Source: Serripes groenlandicus
Lineage: Eukaryota > Mollusca > Bivalvia > Cardiida > Cardiidae
Length of the DNA: 64,000 bases
Assembly: GCA_031761405.1 (NCBI GenBank)
Contig: JASEVX010000007.1
Location: forward strand, 42,672,411 to 42,736,410
Reading direction: 5' to 3'
In this document: positions 63,676 to 64,000 of the stretch, in pieces
Layout of the letters: the number at the start of each line of letters is the position of its first letter
Position numbering within the stretch: position 1 is the first letter of the stretch
Program-made: the position numbers and the translations under genes
The notes under the pieces: model-generated
Seen by the model: only the letters and a program-made list of their open reading frames with translations
What the model was told of the DNA's origin: nothing
Databases searched by the model: none

Positions 63676-64000
63676 AAATATGATGAGCATTAATAAAGAT
63701 TATTTAGAAAAAATGTGACAAAAAGGAAAAACACCAAGGAACCTGAGTTTGACAACCAGTCATGGATGCCTTTGTATGATCTGAATATATCCACTTTTTT
63801 GTTTATTTTGTTTGCTTAAATGCAATTGTTTAATATAATAACATTTTATATTTCTCTATTCAACATAAAAATAGTAAATTAGGCTATCAAAATGGCTGAC
63901 ATGTGAGATATTTATTGTTGTTGTGGGAACTATGTATTCAAGCGTGATATTGATTAAAACATATTAAACTAATCATATAAAAGACAACAATCTCCGAAAT

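Overview
The window looks like chromosomal DNA from a mollusc, most likely a bivalve. It is AT-rich and eukaryotic. Its genes have short exons with GT..AG introns, and the space between is packed with tRNA-headed SINEs, foldback MITEs, several kinds of minisatellite and the TTTAGCTCACCTGAGC-type repeat common in bivalve genomes. Two runs of N (5501-5700 and 55606-55805) are assembly gaps. Species and clade are inferred from repeat style, not proven.

Layout. (1) 101-4901, plus strand: six 3' exons of a GMC-family FAD oxidoreductase; its 5' exons lie left of the window. (2) 9018-16415, plus strand: seven exons of an aldo-keto reductase, complete from just before the active-site Asp to the stop, with the N-terminal exon not found. 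(3) 16.6-29.4 kb: no gene, only repeats, including a 65-bp array and a 33-bp array that grew out of a SINE. (4) 29511-31019, plus strand: a single-exon 502-residue Mab-21 / cGAS-like fold protein whose catalytic motif looks degenerate. (5) 49368-31794, minus strand: a multi-exon gene for a small type I membrane receptor with signal peptide, Cys-rich fibronectin-III-like ectodomain and one membrane span. It is tail-to-tail with gene 4. I rebuilt it from seven exons by matching splice sites and phases. Its exon 3 is the last unit of an 11-copy tandem array of exon-like copies, and its reading frame is broken just after the membrane span. (6) 49.4-64 kb: repeats, minisatellites and a LINE remnant; no gene seen.

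How the genes relate. The first two are neighbouring redox genes (alcohol to aldehyde by GMC enzymes, aldehyde or ketone to alcohol by aldo-keto reductases), but nothing shows that they act together. The Mab-21/cGAS-like gene and the receptor-like gene could both belong to innate immunity; that is inference from fold and neighbourhood.

The strongest leads are the tandem pseudo-exon array inside the receptor gene, the frame break that may turn the receptor into a short-tailed form, the dense TTAA-flanked foldback MITE population, and minisatellites that start from SINE sequence.
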